Positions 1 to 10,122 of a stretch of DNA of 64,000 nucleotides are shown piece by piece. Where the stretch lies: contig NZ_LT629797.1 of assembly GCF_900106015.1 (NCBI RefSeq), positions 2,418,001 through 2,482,000 of the forward strand, in the 5' to 3' direction. Position numbers and translations under genes: made by a program. The notes beneath the pieces were generated by a model. That model saw nothing but the letters and a program-made list of their open reading frames with translations. It had not been told where the DNA came from and ran no database searches. The first letter of the stretch is position 1. Every line of letters starts with the position of its first letter. The stretch is from Pseudomonas sihuiensis. Lineage in GTDB: Bacteria > Pseudomonadota > Gammaproteobacteria > Pseudomonadales > Pseudomonadaceae.

Positions 1-1542
1 ACCTGGCACATGGACATCGAGGAATTCCTCGAGCTGCGCAAGAACACCGGTGACGACCGTCGTCGTACCCACGACATGAACACCGCCAACTGGATTCCGG
101 ACCTGTTCATGAAGCGCGTCTTCGAAGACGGCAAGTGGACCCTGTTCAGCCCGAGCGAAGTACCGGATCTGCACGACCTCACCGGCAAGGCCTTCGAAGA
201 GCGCTACGAGTACTACGAAGCCCTGATCGAGTACGGCAAGATCAAGCTGTACAAGACCATCCAGGCCAAGGACCTGTGGCGCAAGATGCTCTCGATGCTG
301 TTCGAGACCGGCCACCCATGGCTGACCTTCAAGGACCCGTGCAACCTGCGCAGCCCGCAGCAGCACGTGGGCGTGGTACACAGCTCCAACCTGTGCACCG
401 AGATCACCCTGAACACCAACAAGGACGAGATCGCGGTCTGCAACCTGGGCTCGGTCAACCTGGTCAACCACATCGTCGACGGCAAGCTGGACATCGAGAA
501 ACTCGGCCGCACCGTGAAGACCGCTGTGCGCATGCTCGATAACGTCATCGACATCAACTACTACAGCGTCGACCAGGCGCGTAACTCCAACTTCAAGCAC
601 CGTCCGGTCGGCCTCGGCCTGATGGGCTTCCAGGACGCTCTGTACCTGCAACACATCGCCTACGGCTCCGACGCTGCCGTCGAATTCGCCGACAAGTCGA
701 TGGAAGCCATCAGCTACTACGCCATCCAGGCTTCCTGTGACCTGGCCGAAGAGCGCGGCGCCTACAGCACCTTCGAAGGCTCGCTGTGGAGCAAAGGCAT
801 CCTGCCGCTGGATTCGCAGCAAATCCTGATCGAAGCCCGTGGCCAGAAGTACATCGACGTCGACCTGTCCGAGTCGCTGGACTGGGCACCGATCCGCGAG
901 CGCGTGAAGAAAGGTATTCGTAACTCGAACATCATGGCCATCGCGCCGACCGCGACCATCTCCAACATCATTGGCGTGTCGCAGTCCATCGAGCCGACCT
1001 ACCAGAACCTGTACGTGAAATCGAACCTCTCCGGCGAATTCACCGTGATCAACCCCTACCTGGTTCGCGACCTGAAGAACCGCGGCCTGTGGGACAGCGT
1101 CATGGTCAACGACCTGAAGTACTACGACGGTTCCGTGCAGCAGATCGAGCGCATCCCGCAGGATCTGAAAGACCTGTACGCCACCGCCTTCGAAGTGGAA
1201 ACCAAGTGGATCGTCGACGCCGCCAGCCGCCGTCAGAAGTGGATCGACCAGGCTCAGTCGCTGAACCTGTACATCGCCGGCGCCTCGGGCAAGAAGCTGG
1301 ACGTGACCTACCGCATGGCCTGGTACCGTGGTCTGAAAACCACCTACTACCTCCGCGCCCTGGCCGCCACCAGCACCGAGAAGTCCACCATCAACACCGG
1401 CAAGCTCAACGCAGTGTCCGCTGGTGGCGACGAAGGCTTCTCGGCCAAGGCCCAGGCTCCTGCCCAGCAGGCCGCCCCGGCCCCGGCGCCCGTACCGAAA
1501 GCCTGTGCCATCGACGAACCCGACTGCGAAGCTTGTCAGTAA
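1..1542 (+). CDS. nrdA: Ribonucleoside-diphosphate reductase alpha subunit, C-terminal part (5' end outside window)
   Basis: Large subunit of class Ia ribonucleotide reductase, which reduces ribonucleoside diphosphates to deoxyribonucleotides in the cytoplasm together with NrdB. The frame is open to the left window edge, so the N-terminal ATP-cone and the first active-site cysteine are not visible. The motif NLCTEI (Cys codon at 394-396) matches the thiyl-radical cysteine with its partner Asn and Glu, and IAVCNLG supplies the second active-site cysteine. The C-terminus ends PDCEACQ, the swinging CxxC pair re-reduced by thioredoxin or glutaredoxin. An Ala/Pro-rich linker precedes this tail. 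nrdB follows on the same strand after a 509 bp gap. Confidence 0.97.
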   Translation, partial: TWHMDIEEFLELRKNTGDDRRRTHDMNTANWIPDLFMKRVFEDGKWTLFSPSEVPDLHDLTGKAFEERYEYYEALIEYGKIKLYKTIQAKDLWRKMLSMLFETGHPWLTFKDPCNLRSPQQHVGVVHSSNLCTEITLNTNKDEIAVCNLGSVNLVNHIVDGKLDIEKLGRTVKTAVRMLDNVIDINYYSVDQARNSNFKHRPVGLGLMGFQDALYLQHIAYGSDAAVEFADKSMEAISYYAIQASCDLAEERGAYSTFEGSLWSKGILPLDSQQILIEARGQKYIDVDLSESLDWAPIRERVKKGIRNSNIMAIAPTATISNIIGVSQSIEPTYQNLYVKSNLSGEFTVINPYLVRDLKNRGLWDSVMVNDLKYYDGSVQQIERIPQDLKDLYATAFEVETKWIVDAASRRQKWIDQAQSLNLYIAGASGKKLDVTYRMAWYRGLKTTYYLRALAATSTEKSTINTGKLNAVSAGGDEGFSAKAQAPAQQAAPAPAPVPKACAIDEPDCEACQ

Positions 1543-1806
1543 GGCTGACGCGTGGATCTGAGCGGCATTCGCGGCGTTACCTGCTAGAGCGGCCCCCATC
1601 ACGTACATGCGTACGCTCAGGGGCTCCACTCCAGCAGGTGCCTTGCGACTACTCGCTCAGTTGCACGCTCGAAAGTCTGATGTAGTTCTAAAGCAAAGCA
1701 ACAGTCAGTCCCCTCTCCCGCTTGCGGGAGACGACTGCAGGGATGCAGGAGGTAGGGTGAAGCAGGAAGCCCGAACCGAGGGTTAGGGAGAGGGCAAGGC
1801 TCTTCC

Positions 1807-1853
1807 GTAGGAGCGGCTTCAGCCGCGAAGCTCGCGGATAAATCCGCTCCTAC
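1807..1853. repeat. REP-type hairpin repeat
   Basis: The segment starts GTAGGAGCGGCTTCAGCCGCGA and ends with the complementary ATCCGCTCCTAC, giving an imperfect stem. This is the pseudomonad REP pattern that recurs in other forms elsewhere in the window. Confidence 0.8.
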
Positions 1854-1960
1854 CTGAGCCCTGCCCCTCCCCACAAAATTCCCGCCCCTCCTCCCCCGGG
1901 TCGAGGGGCAAGGGTCAGCCAGCAATCCACCGCCTGCTGACCAGTGGTACCCGTTTACCC

Positions 1961-1988
1961 TTGCGCGCATCACGCAACGGAACATAAT
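1961..1988 (+). promoter_or_regulatory. Candidate sigma70 promoter of nrdB
   Basis: TTGCGC at 1961-1966 and CATAAT at 1983-1988 are separated by 16 bp. The -10 matches five of six consensus positions and the -35 three of six. The predicted start point falls at or just before the LexA-type box at 1998-2013. This is inferred from pattern only. Confidence 0.45.
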
Positions 1989-1997
1989 TCAAATTAT

Positions 1998-2013
1998 CTG
2001 TATATCCATACAG
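1998..2013. promoter_or_regulatory. LexA (SOS) box upstream of nrdB
   Basis: The sequence CTGTATATCCATACAG is a perfect CTGT-N8-ACAG palindromic arrangement, close to the gammaproteobacterial LexA consensus. It lies 38 bp before the nrdB start codon and immediately downstream of the candidate -10 element, where bound LexA would block initiation. Seen in sequence; LexA control is an inference. Confidence 0.65.
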
Positions 2014-2051
2014 GCCGGTTTATTCGCCGGCCCTCACGCAGGAGCCAAGCC

Positions 2052-3302
2052 ATGCTGAGCTGGGATGAATTCGACAAGGAAGACGGCGCAGAAGCAGCCG
2101 CCGCAAGCAATGCCAACGCACAGAGCGCCGGCACCAACTTCGACAAGCTCGACAGCGAAGCTGCCGGCTCGGTCGAGCAGGCCCGCGCCGTCGACGCCAA
2201 CGACTCCGAGGCCGTGGCTCGCGCCAAGAAAGCCCTGAACGACCTCGACATCCAGGAAGGCCTGGACGACCTCGAAGGTGCCTCCGCACGCGTGCAGGTC
2301 GGCGACAAGCAGATGATCAACGCCCGCGCCGACCTCAACCAGCTCGTACCCTTCAAGTACGACTGGGCCTGGCAGAAGTATCTGGATGGTTGCGCCAACC
2401 ACTGGATGCCGCAGGAAGTGAACATGAACGCCGACATCGCGCTGTGGAAATCCACAGACGGTCTCAGCGAAGACGAGCGCCGCATCGTCATGCGCAACCT
2501 CGGCTTCTTCTCCACCGCCGACAGCCTGGTTGCCAACAACCTGGTACTGGCCGTTTACCGCCTGATCACCAACCCCGAGTGCCGCCAGTACATCCTGCGC
2601 CAGGCCTTCGAGGAAGCGATCCACACCCACGCCTACCAGTACTGCATCGAATCGCTGGGCATGGATGAAGGCGAGATCTTCAACATGTACCACGAGATCC
2701 CGAGCGTCGCGAAGAAAGCCTCCTGGGGCCTGAAGTACACCCGCTCGATCTCCGATCCCAAGTTCGAAACCGGCACCCCGGAAACCGACCGTCAGTTCCT
2801 GCGCAACCTGATCGCCTACTACTGCGTACTGGAAGGCATCTTCTTCTACTGCGGCTTCACCCAGATTCTCTCCATGGGCCGACGCAACAAGATGACCGGC
2901 ACCGCCGAGCAGTTCCAGTACATCCTGCGTGACGAGTCCATGCACCTGAACTTCGGCATCGACGTGATCAACCAGATCAAGATCGAGAACCCGCACCTGT
3001 GGGATGCCCAGATGAAGGACGAAGCGACTCAGATGATTCTGCAGGGCACCCAACTGGAGATCGAATACGCCCGTGACACCATGCCGCGCGGCGTACTGGG
3101 CATGAACGCGGCGATGATGGAGGACTACCTCAAATTCATCGCCAACCGCCGCCTGACCCAGATCGGCCTGAAGGAAGAGTACCCAGGTACTACCAACCCC
3201 TTCCCGTGGATGAGCGAGATCATGGACCTGAAGAAGGAGAAGAACTTCTTCGAGACGCGAGTGATCGAGTATCAGACTGGTGGGGCGTTGAGCTGGGATT
3301 GA
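2052..3302 (+). CDS. nrdB: Ribonucleoside-diphosphate reductase beta subunit
   Basis: Small subunit (416 aa) of class Ia ribonucleotide reductase, carrying the di-iron centre and the stable tyrosyl radical passed to NrdA. Near residue 195 the run EEAIHTHAY has the Glu-x-x-His and Tyr spacing of the E. coli iron ligands E115/H118 and radical Y122, and RDESMHL supplies the later Glu-x-x-x-His ligands. The first ~90 residues are an acidic, Ala-rich extension. The ATG at 2052 is chosen because the E. coli-like core follows it and upstream in-frame sequence is non-coding promoter DNA. A strong terminator follows at 3369. Confidence 0.96.
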   Translation: MLSWDEFDKEDGAEAAAASNANAQSAGTNFDKLDSEAAGSVEQARAVDANDSEAVARAKKALNDLDIQEGLDDLEGASARVQVGDKQMINARADLNQLVPFKYDWAWQKYLDGCANHWMPQEVNMNADIALWKSTDGLSEDERRIVMRNLGFFSTADSLVANNLVLAVYRLITNPECRQYILRQAFEEAIHTHAYQYCIESLGMDEGEIFNMYHEIPSVAKKASWGLKYTRSISDPKFETGTPETDRQFLRNLIAYYCVLEGIFFYCGFTQILSMGRRNKMTGTAEQFQYILRDESMHLNFGIDVINQIKIENPHLWDAQMKDEATQMILQGTQLEIEYARDTMPRGVLGMNAAMMEDYLKFIANRRLTQIGLKEEYPGTTNPFPWMSEIMDLKKEKNFFETRVIEYQTGGALSWD

Positions 3303-3368
3303 TGGCTCGCTGACATCAGAGTAGATTGACCCTACACCTGCCAGGGATGTTGGGGTTGAAGCCAAATA

Positions 3369-3397
3369 AAAAGCCCCGCCTAGTGCGGGGCTTTTAT
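3369..3397 (+). terminator. Rho-independent terminator after nrdB
   Basis: An 11-bp perfect stem (AAAAGCCCCGC / GCGGGGCTTTT) with a 5-nt loop is followed by a T-rich tail. It lies 66 bp after the nrdB stop codon and only 12 bp before the DUF4062 start codon, so that gene would depend on readthrough or a promoter hidden in this hairpin. Confidence 0.9.
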
Positions 3398-4006
3398 TAG
3401 GAAGAATAAATGGATAAGAAATATCAAGTTTTTATTAGCTCTACTTATTCCGACCTAAAAGAAGAACGAAGCAAAATATTTCAAACACTTATGGAACTCG
3501 ACTGTATACCGGCGGGAATGGAGCTTTTTCCAGCAACTGACGAGGAACAATTCGAGTTCATAAAACGCATAATAGATGACTGCGACTATTATCTATTAGC
3601 AATCGGAGGACGGTATGGCTCAACAACTGCACAAGGCATTAGTTACACAGAAAAAGAATATGATTACGCAATAGAAAAAGGCATTAAAGTTGTTGCGCTT
3701 CTCCACGAAAAACCTAATGAAATACCTTATGAAAAATCGGAACAAAACGAAATTTCTAGAAAACTCTTAGAGTCTTTTAGAGAAAAAGCTGCAACAGGTC
3801 GACTCGTGCGCTTTTGGAAAACGGCAGAGGATCTACCTGGCATAGTCGCTCTAAGCATGGCAAAAACTATAAAAATGTTTCCCGCAACCGGCTGGGTAAG
3901 AGCCAACCTTGCAGAAAACAGAGAGTCTTCTAAGGAGCTAGCTGTAGTGGTCTGCTGATTCCGGACACCAATTTAGGCGAAAATCCTCGCCACTAAGAGG
4001 TGTTCG

Positions 4007-5169
<1,163 letters not shown>

Positions 5170-5698
5170 CCACTACAAGCGCGTCTAAGTATAGAAAATC
5201 ACGAGTTACGTGAAGAGCTGAAAACCCTAAAAGAGACAATTCAAAAAACGGAATCAAACGGGGAGATAAAAGAAATCCTCAAAACATCCGAAGTGGAAGT
5301 ATATATCTATTATCACGACTCAAAAGACTGGGAAGCCCAGAAAAAATCAACACTGCTTAGCATTTTCTCATTGATCGCACCAGAACTAATCCAGGAAAAA
5401 TCATCAACTGACATAAATTACTCTCTTGCATTCCATCTCAAAGATGATCCCAAAAGGGAAATAAGAGGAACCTGGCCATTACCCACAAACAATGTCACCG
5501 ATTGGCTGGCAGACTTAGCCGCATTAAATTTAGTGGAGCCATCAAGCCGCAAGCATGCGGTATCAGATAAAAATGAATATTGGCAGCTAACAAACTTCGC
5601 CAAAGAATTCCTAAAAGACATGCGACTAAATCGATTGAAAGAAGAAACCAAGGGCACAATAAAATAAAAGGCTACGAAGTGCGTTGATCACCCTAGAG

Positions 5699-5849
5699 AA
5701 AAAGGGGACAGATTTGAATGGCACTTACTTAGCCCTCCTTGGATGTCCCTTCTTCTGGATTTCCGTGCGTTGCGCTGGGCGCGCTCGGGTTAGTAGTGGA
5801 TAGGGTTTTGGCCTTCGCTTGAGTGCTCGCAGAAAAAGGGGACAGATTT
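5699..5849 (+). repeat. Two direct copies of AAAAAGGGGACAGATTT
   Basis: The 17-mer AAAAAGGGGACAGATTT occurs identically at 5699-5715 and 5833-5849. I recall similar motifs next to REP-associated (Y1/TnpA_REP) transposase genes in proteobacteria, but no such gene is visible here, so these may be remnants. Confidence 0.6.
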
Positions 5850-5874
5850 ATTTTCTGTGTCGCGCTCTTCTACT

Positions 5875-6451
5875 GGTTTCGCCCTTACGGCGAGTCACTT
5901 TCTCTTTGCTCGCGCGAAAGAGAAAGTAACCAAAGAGAAAGCGCGCCCGGCATCCGGGTTTCGCTGCGCGAAACTCCCCTCGCTCCGGCTCTGCTCCGAG
6001 GGTCGTCGCGAAGGGCCATCCCTGGCCCATCACTCCTCGTTTGGCATCCATGCCAAACGCCCCTCTCCACAGCACCTCCACTCGGCCTCCTGACGGGATT
6101 CGGAGACCGAGTCGCCTGACCTGTCCGCGCAGAAAAAACAAAAAGAAAAAAGCAGAGCCCAAGCATTGCGGCTTTGCCGCAATGCTTGGGCTTCTTTGGA
6201 TTCTGGTACGCCAATCTCGCAGGCAACGCCAAACGCCCCGTCAGGAGGCCGAGTGGAATCGTTGTGTAAGGGGTTGAGCGGCATGGATGCCGCGAGAGCC
6301 GCGATGGGCCAGGGATGGCCCTTCGCGGCGTGCCCCTGGAGCAATGATGGAGCGAGGGAACCCGACGAAGTCGGGCCGGATGGCAGGGGCAGAGACCTTT
6401 TGCTTACTTTTGGGGCGTCTGCCAAAAGTGAGCCGCTGTAAGAGCGGAACC
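5875..6451. repeat. Large imperfect inverted repeat (~577 bp)
   Basis: The two halves mirror each other around ~6170. The best preserved inner arms are 6014-6097 and 6237-6320, both 84 nt: their first 18 bases (GGCCATCCCTGGCCCATC) and last 19 (CCACTCGGCCTCCTGACGGG region) are identical when one is reverse-complemented. The outer arms share a GGTTTCGCCCTTACGGCGAG-like end with a TCACTTT core (5875 onward versus the complement of 6451 backward). It encodes nothing recognisable. Confidence 0.75.
6156..6192. repeat. Perfect 17-bp-stem hairpin at the centre of the inverted repeat
   Basis: AGCCCAAGCATTGCGGC pairs perfectly with GCCGCAATGCTTGGGCT across a TTT loop. It resembles a terminator stem but has no clear T-run on either side (CTTCTTT follows on the plus strand). 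Confidence 0.85.
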
Positions 6452-6519
6452 GGTATCGGCAACAACGTAGAAGCGGCGGGTTCACGCCGAAGGGAAGAGA
6501 GCTGGCTCACCATCGCAAT

Positions 6520-6549
6520 GGTGGATGAAAAAAGCGTCATCCACCCTAC
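6520..6549 (+). repeat. 30-nt hairpin repeat, copy 1
   Basis: A GGTGGATGA / TCATCCACC stem followed by CTAC. An identical 30-nt copy in the same orientation lies at 7229-7258, so the two bracket the gene at 6645-7211. Confidence 0.85.
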
Positions 6550-6644
6550 GCCTGCCGGCAACGCTGAAGCTATCGAGCTGCCATGGTTGTTGATAGAAAA
6601 ACACTGCAGCACACTGCACCCACATCGTAAGGAGACGACACCAA

Positions 6645-7211
6645 ATGCCGAACACGCCCAGCCCAATCCCCTTGATCATCCTCGACGTTCAGGACGCCAT
6701 CGACCAGCCCGTCTGGAATGACAAAAGTCACCCCGGTTACCTGTCCGTCATCCAACGTCTCCTGCAATTCTGGCGATCAAACGGCTGGCCAGTTCTTCAC
6801 GTAAAGCACGATGAAAAGACGCCCACCTCCAGCTATTACCTTCACGGCCCCTGGAATGGCATCAAAAAGGAAGTCGCGCCGATAGAGGGCGAGGCCGTCA
6901 TCATCAAGCATGAAAACTGCGCGTTCATAGGCACCCAACTGGATGCCACGCTGAAGGGAATGAATGCAAATCGCATCGTGCTGACGGGCGTTGTGATTCA
7001 CAACAGCATGGATGCCACCGTCCGCGCAGGCAAAGCGCTCGGGTACAGCATCATCCTCCCGTCAGATGCCACAACTGCCGTACCTGTAACAGGGCCAGGT
7101 GGAACCCGCTGGGATGCCTCGACCGTGCACGAGCTGACGTTGGCCATACTGGGCGCCGAATATGCTGAGGTCATGTCATCAGAGGATGTGATCGCACGGC
7201 TTAGTAAGTAG
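6645..7211 (+). CDS. Isochorismatase-family cysteine hydrolase homologue with Ser at the Cys position
   Basis: A 188-residue single-domain protein of the isochorismatase-like fold. The catalytic Asp is seen in LDVQD (residue 14), and a Lys in IIKHENCAF fits the family Lys. The usual G-x-x-T/S-x-x-C nucleophile motif reads GVVIHNSMDATVRAG, so residue 121 is Ser (codon 7005-7007) in place of Cys. Family members lacking Cys exist among true isochorismatases, but amidase/nicotinamidase types need it. Thus the substrate is uncertain, and activity may be altered or lost. A good ribosome site (AAGGAG) precedes the ATG. The gene is bracketed by direct copies of a 30-nt repeat. Confidence 0.85.
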   Translation: MPNTPSPIPLIILDVQDAIDQPVWNDKSHPGYLSVIQRLLQFWRSNGWPVLHVKHDEKTPTSSYYLHGPWNGIKKEVAPIEGEAVIIKHENCAFIGTQLDATLKGMNANRIVLTGVVIHNSMDATVRAGKALGYSIILPSDATTAVPVTGPGGTRWDASTVHELTLAILGAEYAEVMSSEDVIARLSK

Positions 7212-7228
7212 CCCGGACAACCGCTGAC

Positions 7229-7258
7229 GGTGGATGAAAAAAGCGTCATCCACCCTAC
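7229..7258 (+). repeat. 30-nt hairpin repeat, copy 2
   Basis: Identical to 6520-6549 and in the same orientation. It lies 17 bp after the stop codon of the cysteine hydrolase and runs into the convergent DUF1289 gene's 3' end, where it could act as a terminator hairpin. Confidence 0.85.
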
Positions 7259-7446
7259 TGACCTTTACCCTTCTTCTTGGCAATCGCCTTCATCCGCGCC
7301 GCGGCCTTCTGCACGCAGGCCATCTTCTCCGGCCGTTTCATGCCCCGCCATTTGCGGATTTCCTCACGCGTGCGCCCGCAACTGACGCACAGCTCGCTGT
7401 TGAGCTGGCACAGCGACACGCAGGGGTTCTCAATGTCCTTGGCCAC
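7255..7446 (-). CDS. DUF1289-domain protein
   Basis: A 63-residue protein with the DUF1289 pattern: NPCVSLCQLNSELCVSCGRT gives four cysteines with zinc-finger-like spacing, followed by EEIRKWRGM and a Lys-rich tail. The function of DUF1289 is unknown; metal binding is inferred from the cysteines. Its start overlaps the 3' end of the upstream minus-strand gene by 17 nt, suggesting translational coupling. Confidence 0.88.
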   Translation of the reverse strand: MAKDIENPCVSLCQLNSELCVSCGRTREEIRKWRGMKRPEKMACVQKAAARMKAIAKKKGKGQ

Positions 7447-7765
7447 GCTTGCCCCTTGCCGGTCGCTCGACCGAGAACGCTACGTGTTCAGCGATGTTGG
7501 AAACGCTGATGCCCACTTCATCGAAAGCGCCTAACGTCAGCGCCAGCATTCGCGCCTTGTCCGAACTGGCGAGTGCGCGCGCCCTGCTCGCCTCGCTGTC
7601 GAACATCCAGATCACGCGCAAGCTCTGCGGAAACCGCTCGTAGTCCACGTCATGGGTCAGCCACTGGAAGCCGACGATTTCGCTTTTCGCCGTTTCACAG
7701 GCAAGGGTCAGGGTGCGGATCAGCTCGCGCTCGATGCCTGAGTGTTTTCGTTTCGGCGATGGCAT
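7430..7765 (-). CDS. Conserved hypothetical protein (pseudomonad type)
   Basis: A 111-residue protein beginning MPSPKRKHSGIERELIRTLT. It contains no motif I can assign; a helical N-terminus is followed by a region rich in beta-type residues (YERFPQSLRVIWMF) and an Arg/Gly-rich tail. Similar proteins in pseudomonads are, to my recollection, sometimes labelled Fis-family regulators, but I see no helix-turn-helix to support this. It overlaps and probably shares an operon with the DUF1289 gene. Confidence 0.65.
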   Translation of the reverse strand: MPSPKRKHSGIERELIRTLTLACETAKSEIVGFQWLTHDVDYERFPQSLRVIWMFDSEASRARALASSDKARMLALTLGAFDEVGISVSNIAEHVAFSVERPARGKRGQGH

Positions 7766-7908
7766 AAGACGCGTCCGGGTCGGTGTTCAGGGCGCGCCAT
7801 GTTACCCGAGACGCACCAAGCCCGGTTGCAGCACTGGAGTTGCTCAAGCCACAGGTAAAGCGCCCAACGCCGATGTTGCTCGACCGTCAGCCCTTGGAAA
7901 ATCATCAC
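7720..7908 (-). CDS. Possible small ORF, uncertain
   Basis: A 62-codon frame beginning MMIFQGLTVEQHRRWALYLW with an AAGGGG ribosome-site-like sequence five bases before the ATG. The first 25 residues look protein-like, but the rest is low-quality and it overlaps the start of the downstream gene by 46 nt. It may be a real leader-type gene or chance. Confidence 0.25.
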   Translation of the reverse strand: MMIFQGLTVEQHRRWALYLWLEQLQCCNRAWCVSGNMARPEHRPGRVLCHRRNENTQASSAS

Positions 7909-7992
7909 TACCCCTTAAACTCTGCTCCCCAAAGACCGCCGGTGTGATGCCCACCGCGCGCTCGTCATCGATCCATACAGGCCCTGCAGAAC

Positions 7993-9165
7993 ATGGCGTT
8001 CGACGCCCCCACCATGCTGACCCTCACCGTCGCCCTCGCCGTGGCCGCTGCGCTGTACCTGGCGGTAGAGTGGCGCAACGTAAGGGAGTCGCCCTTGCTG
8101 TTCTGGAGTGCGGGCTTCGCGACCATCGCCATCGGCTCGACCCTTGCCCTGCTGCGCGGCAGCGGCCTGATCCTGATCGGTATCTGGTTCGCCAATGGCC
8201 TGCTGGTCACGGCCCACTGGTTGTTCCTGCTGGGCGTTGCACGCTTCACCGAGGCGCGCTTCTCGCGAGCCTGGTACCTGATCTTCGTCGCCTGGCTGGC
8301 GATGCTGCTCCTGCCGGAGGGACCGCTGTGGTCCCGAGTCATGCTGTTCACCAACTCGATGCTGGTCGCCCTGGTCACCCTCAAGGCCAGCGCCCTGCTG
8401 CGCCCTCATGGCAGGTCATTGAGCGTGGGCGCCGTTCAGTTGCGCTATGTATTGCTGATGCATGGCCTGTTCTATGCGGCCAAGGCAATGACCGCCGTGA
8501 TTCCCGGCACGCTGATAGACCTGAGCGCCTTTCGTGGTTTGATCATCCAGGTGTCGCTGGTGGAAGGTGCCATGGCCCTGATGCTGATTGCCCTGTCGAT
8601 GACCGGCACCGTACGTTGGCGCCGCGAGAAACGCATCGAGCGCCTGGCCGCTCGCGATCCACTGACCGCGCTGTACAACCGCCGCGCGCTGGAAGCGAGA
8701 GCCGGCAACCTGCTGAAGGAAACCTCGCCGGCTCGCCCTGGCGCGCTGCTGCTGATCGATATCGACAACTTCAAGCAGGCCAACGATCTCCACGGCCACC
8801 TTGCGGGGGACCACCTACTGATCGCCCTCGGCGAGATGCTGCGCGCGCTGCTGCCGGAGCGCGCGCTCACCGCTCGCCTGGGCGGCGACGAGTTCGTCAT
8901 CCTGATGGGCGATGCGTCGACTGAGCGCGTCGTGGCCCTGGGCGATACGCTGCGCCAACGCTTCAATCACATGGCATCGCAGGCTTTCGCCACACCGCAG
9001 GCCGTCACCCTGAGTATCGGCGCCACGCTGTTCGACCGACCACCGGCCAGCCTGGCAGCACTGATCGAACAAGGCGACGCCGCGCTCTATCAGTCCAAGC
9101 GCGGCGGCCGCAACAGCACGCGGGTGGATGACCGCACAGGTGGCGAGTCGCGGCCGACCGGATAG
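7993..9165 (+). CDS. Membrane-bound GGDEF diguanylate cyclase
   Basis: The N-terminal ~215 residues contain about six hydrophobic helices forming a membrane sensor of unknown ligand, ending in a basic linker (RWRREKRIERLAARD). The C-terminal GGDEF domain has DPLTALYNRR, LLIDIDNFKQANDLHGHLAGD and the exact LGGDEF active site, so it should make cyclic-di-GMP from two GTP. The residues five positions before GGDEF do not form an RxxD inhibitory site, unlike the other four GGDEF proteins in this window. The ribosome site is weak. Confidence 0.92.
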   Translation: MAFDAPTMLTLTVALAVAAALYLAVEWRNVRESPLLFWSAGFATIAIGSTLALLRGSGLILIGIWFANGLLVTAHWLFLLGVARFTEARFSRAWYLIFVAWLAMLLLPEGPLWSRVMLFTNSMLVALVTLKASALLRPHGRSLSVGAVQLRYVLLMHGLFYAAKAMTAVIPGTLIDLSAFRGLIIQVSLVEGAMALMLIALSMTGTVRWRREKRIERLAARDPLTALYNRRALEARAGNLLKETSPARPGALLLIDIDNFKQANDLHGHLAGDHLLIALGEMLRALLPERALTARLGGDEFVILMGDASTERVVALGDTLRQRFNHMASQAFATPQAVTLSIGATLFDRPPASLAALIEQGDAALYQSKRGGRNSTRVDDRTGGESRPTG

Positions 9166-9274
9166 CGGCAACAACACCCAGCAGCACCGAACTGTAAGCC
9201 GGAGACGGATCATGCGCGCAGCCTGCGGGTTACAATCCACGGCCCACGCATTCTCCAGCGGAACCCATATACCG

Positions 9275-9970
9275 ATGTTCACCCTTTCCCACCTCAGCAG
9301 CCCGCCGCCCGAGTCCCTGAAGAGCCAGGTGCAGCAGATGGTGGTGGACTACTTCGCCGATGTCAGCGCAGTACCGCTGCTGCCGAGCAATCCGCTGTAT
9401 CAGCTGTACCAGTACGTGATCGGCTATGAGCTGCATCTGCACCTGCAGACCATGAACGGCGAGGCCGAAGGCCCCGTGCAGTTGCTACTGGCGCTGGACG
9501 ATGAAGACCCGGCCCGTGTGCTGGGGTTTGCCCTGTATCTGCCGAGCCCGGACGATGCTGCCGCCTGCACCCTCGCCTATCTGGCGGTAGATGCCGCACA
9601 CCGCCGTAAGGGCATCGGCCACGCACTGCTGCAGCGCGTGCTAGCGCATCGTCCGCACCTGGAGCTGGCCTGCGTGGCAGCCAAGGTGCCGCTGTTCGAG
9701 GCCCTGCGCTTGCAGGTGCTGGCCGCTCAAGGTGCGCTGGTTGTGATGAGCAGCCGCGACTATCGCTCCAGTGGTATGGTGGCGGTCGCCGACCTGGCGC
9801 CGGTGTTTGCCTCCACGGAGGTCAGGCAGATTCACGCTTACCTGCTCAAGCAGCACGGCCAGCGCGCCATGCAACAGGCGGAAAAACAGCGTGACGCGCA
9901 CCTCGACGCGCTCGCCCTTCAGGCTCAGCAACTGGTCGACGAGCGCCTGCCCTCGCGCGCGCTGCATTGA
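9275..9970 (+). CDS. GNAT-family N-acetyltransferase
   Basis: A 231-residue protein with a GNAT core: CTLAYLAVDAAHRRKGIGHALL carries the Arg/Lys-x-x-Gly-x-Gly acetyl-CoA pyrophosphate-binding motif at about residues 110-120. A C-terminal helical extension rich in Gln and Ala follows. The ATG at 9275 is chosen over an upstream in-frame ATG at 9128, which overlaps the diguanylate cyclase and would add 49 low-quality residues. The substrate is unknown. Confidence 0.82.
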   Translation: MFTLSHLSSPPPESLKSQVQQMVVDYFADVSAVPLLPSNPLYQLYQYVIGYELHLHLQTMNGEAEGPVQLLLALDDEDPARVLGFALYLPSPDDAAACTLAYLAVDAAHRRKGIGHALLQRVLAHRPHLELACVAAKVPLFEALRLQVLAAQGALVVMSSRDYRSSGMVAVADLAPVFASTEVRQIHAYLLKQHGQRAMQQAEKQRDAHLDALALQAQQLVDERLPSRALH

Positions 9971-10122
9971 CTGGATCAGCGATGCCCGCTCCTTCTTGAA
10001 AAGCTGCCGGGCTTCATCCTCGATCTTTTGCAGATCCATGGGTTCAACTCTCGCTTGTATACCGGCAAATCGTGTCACGGATGCTTAGCGGGTGCTGTGG
10101 CTGCGGCCTCTGAGAACAGTCG

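Larger units (their letters stand above)
1543..2051. other. nrdA-nrdB intergenic region, non-coding
   Basis: No convincing gene is present in these 509 bases. The stretch contains a partly palindromic tract with CCCTCTCCC and GGGAGAGGG halves (about 1710-1797), a REP-type hairpin (1807-1853), and, at its right end, a sigma70-like promoter with a LexA-type box for nrdB. The length and the promoter signals suggest nrdB can be transcribed independently of nrdA. Confidence 0.8.
5668..6644. other. Non-coding repeat region between DUF4062 remnant and cysteine hydrolase
   Basis: I see no credible gene in these 977 bases; open frames here lack family similarity and lie inside repeats. The stretch holds two copies of a 17-mer (5699-5715 and 5833-5849), a ~580 bp imperfect inverted repeat (5875-6451), a central strong hairpin (6156-6192) and one copy of a 30-nt hairpin repeat (6520-6549). 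Confidence 0.8.

Noticed and set aside
1543..2051. NrdR boxes before nrdB
   Set aside because: I looked for paired ACACWATATW-type boxes and did not see them; only the LexA-type box is convincing.
2034..3365. 443-codon minus-strand frame opposite nrdB
   Set aside because: It mirrors the conserved nrdB gene and reads as a typical high-GC shadow frame.
5823..6721. Several overlapping frames in both strands within the mirrored repeat
   Set aside because: They arise from the inverted-repeat DNA, contradict each other and show no family similarity.
9641..10078. 145-codon minus-strand frame beginning MDLQKIEDEARQLFKKERAS after an in-frame leader
   Set aside because: The first 25 residues look protein-like, but most of it lies opposite the conserved GNAT gene; only ~70 bp is free. 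Could be a fragment of a lost gene, not enough to call.
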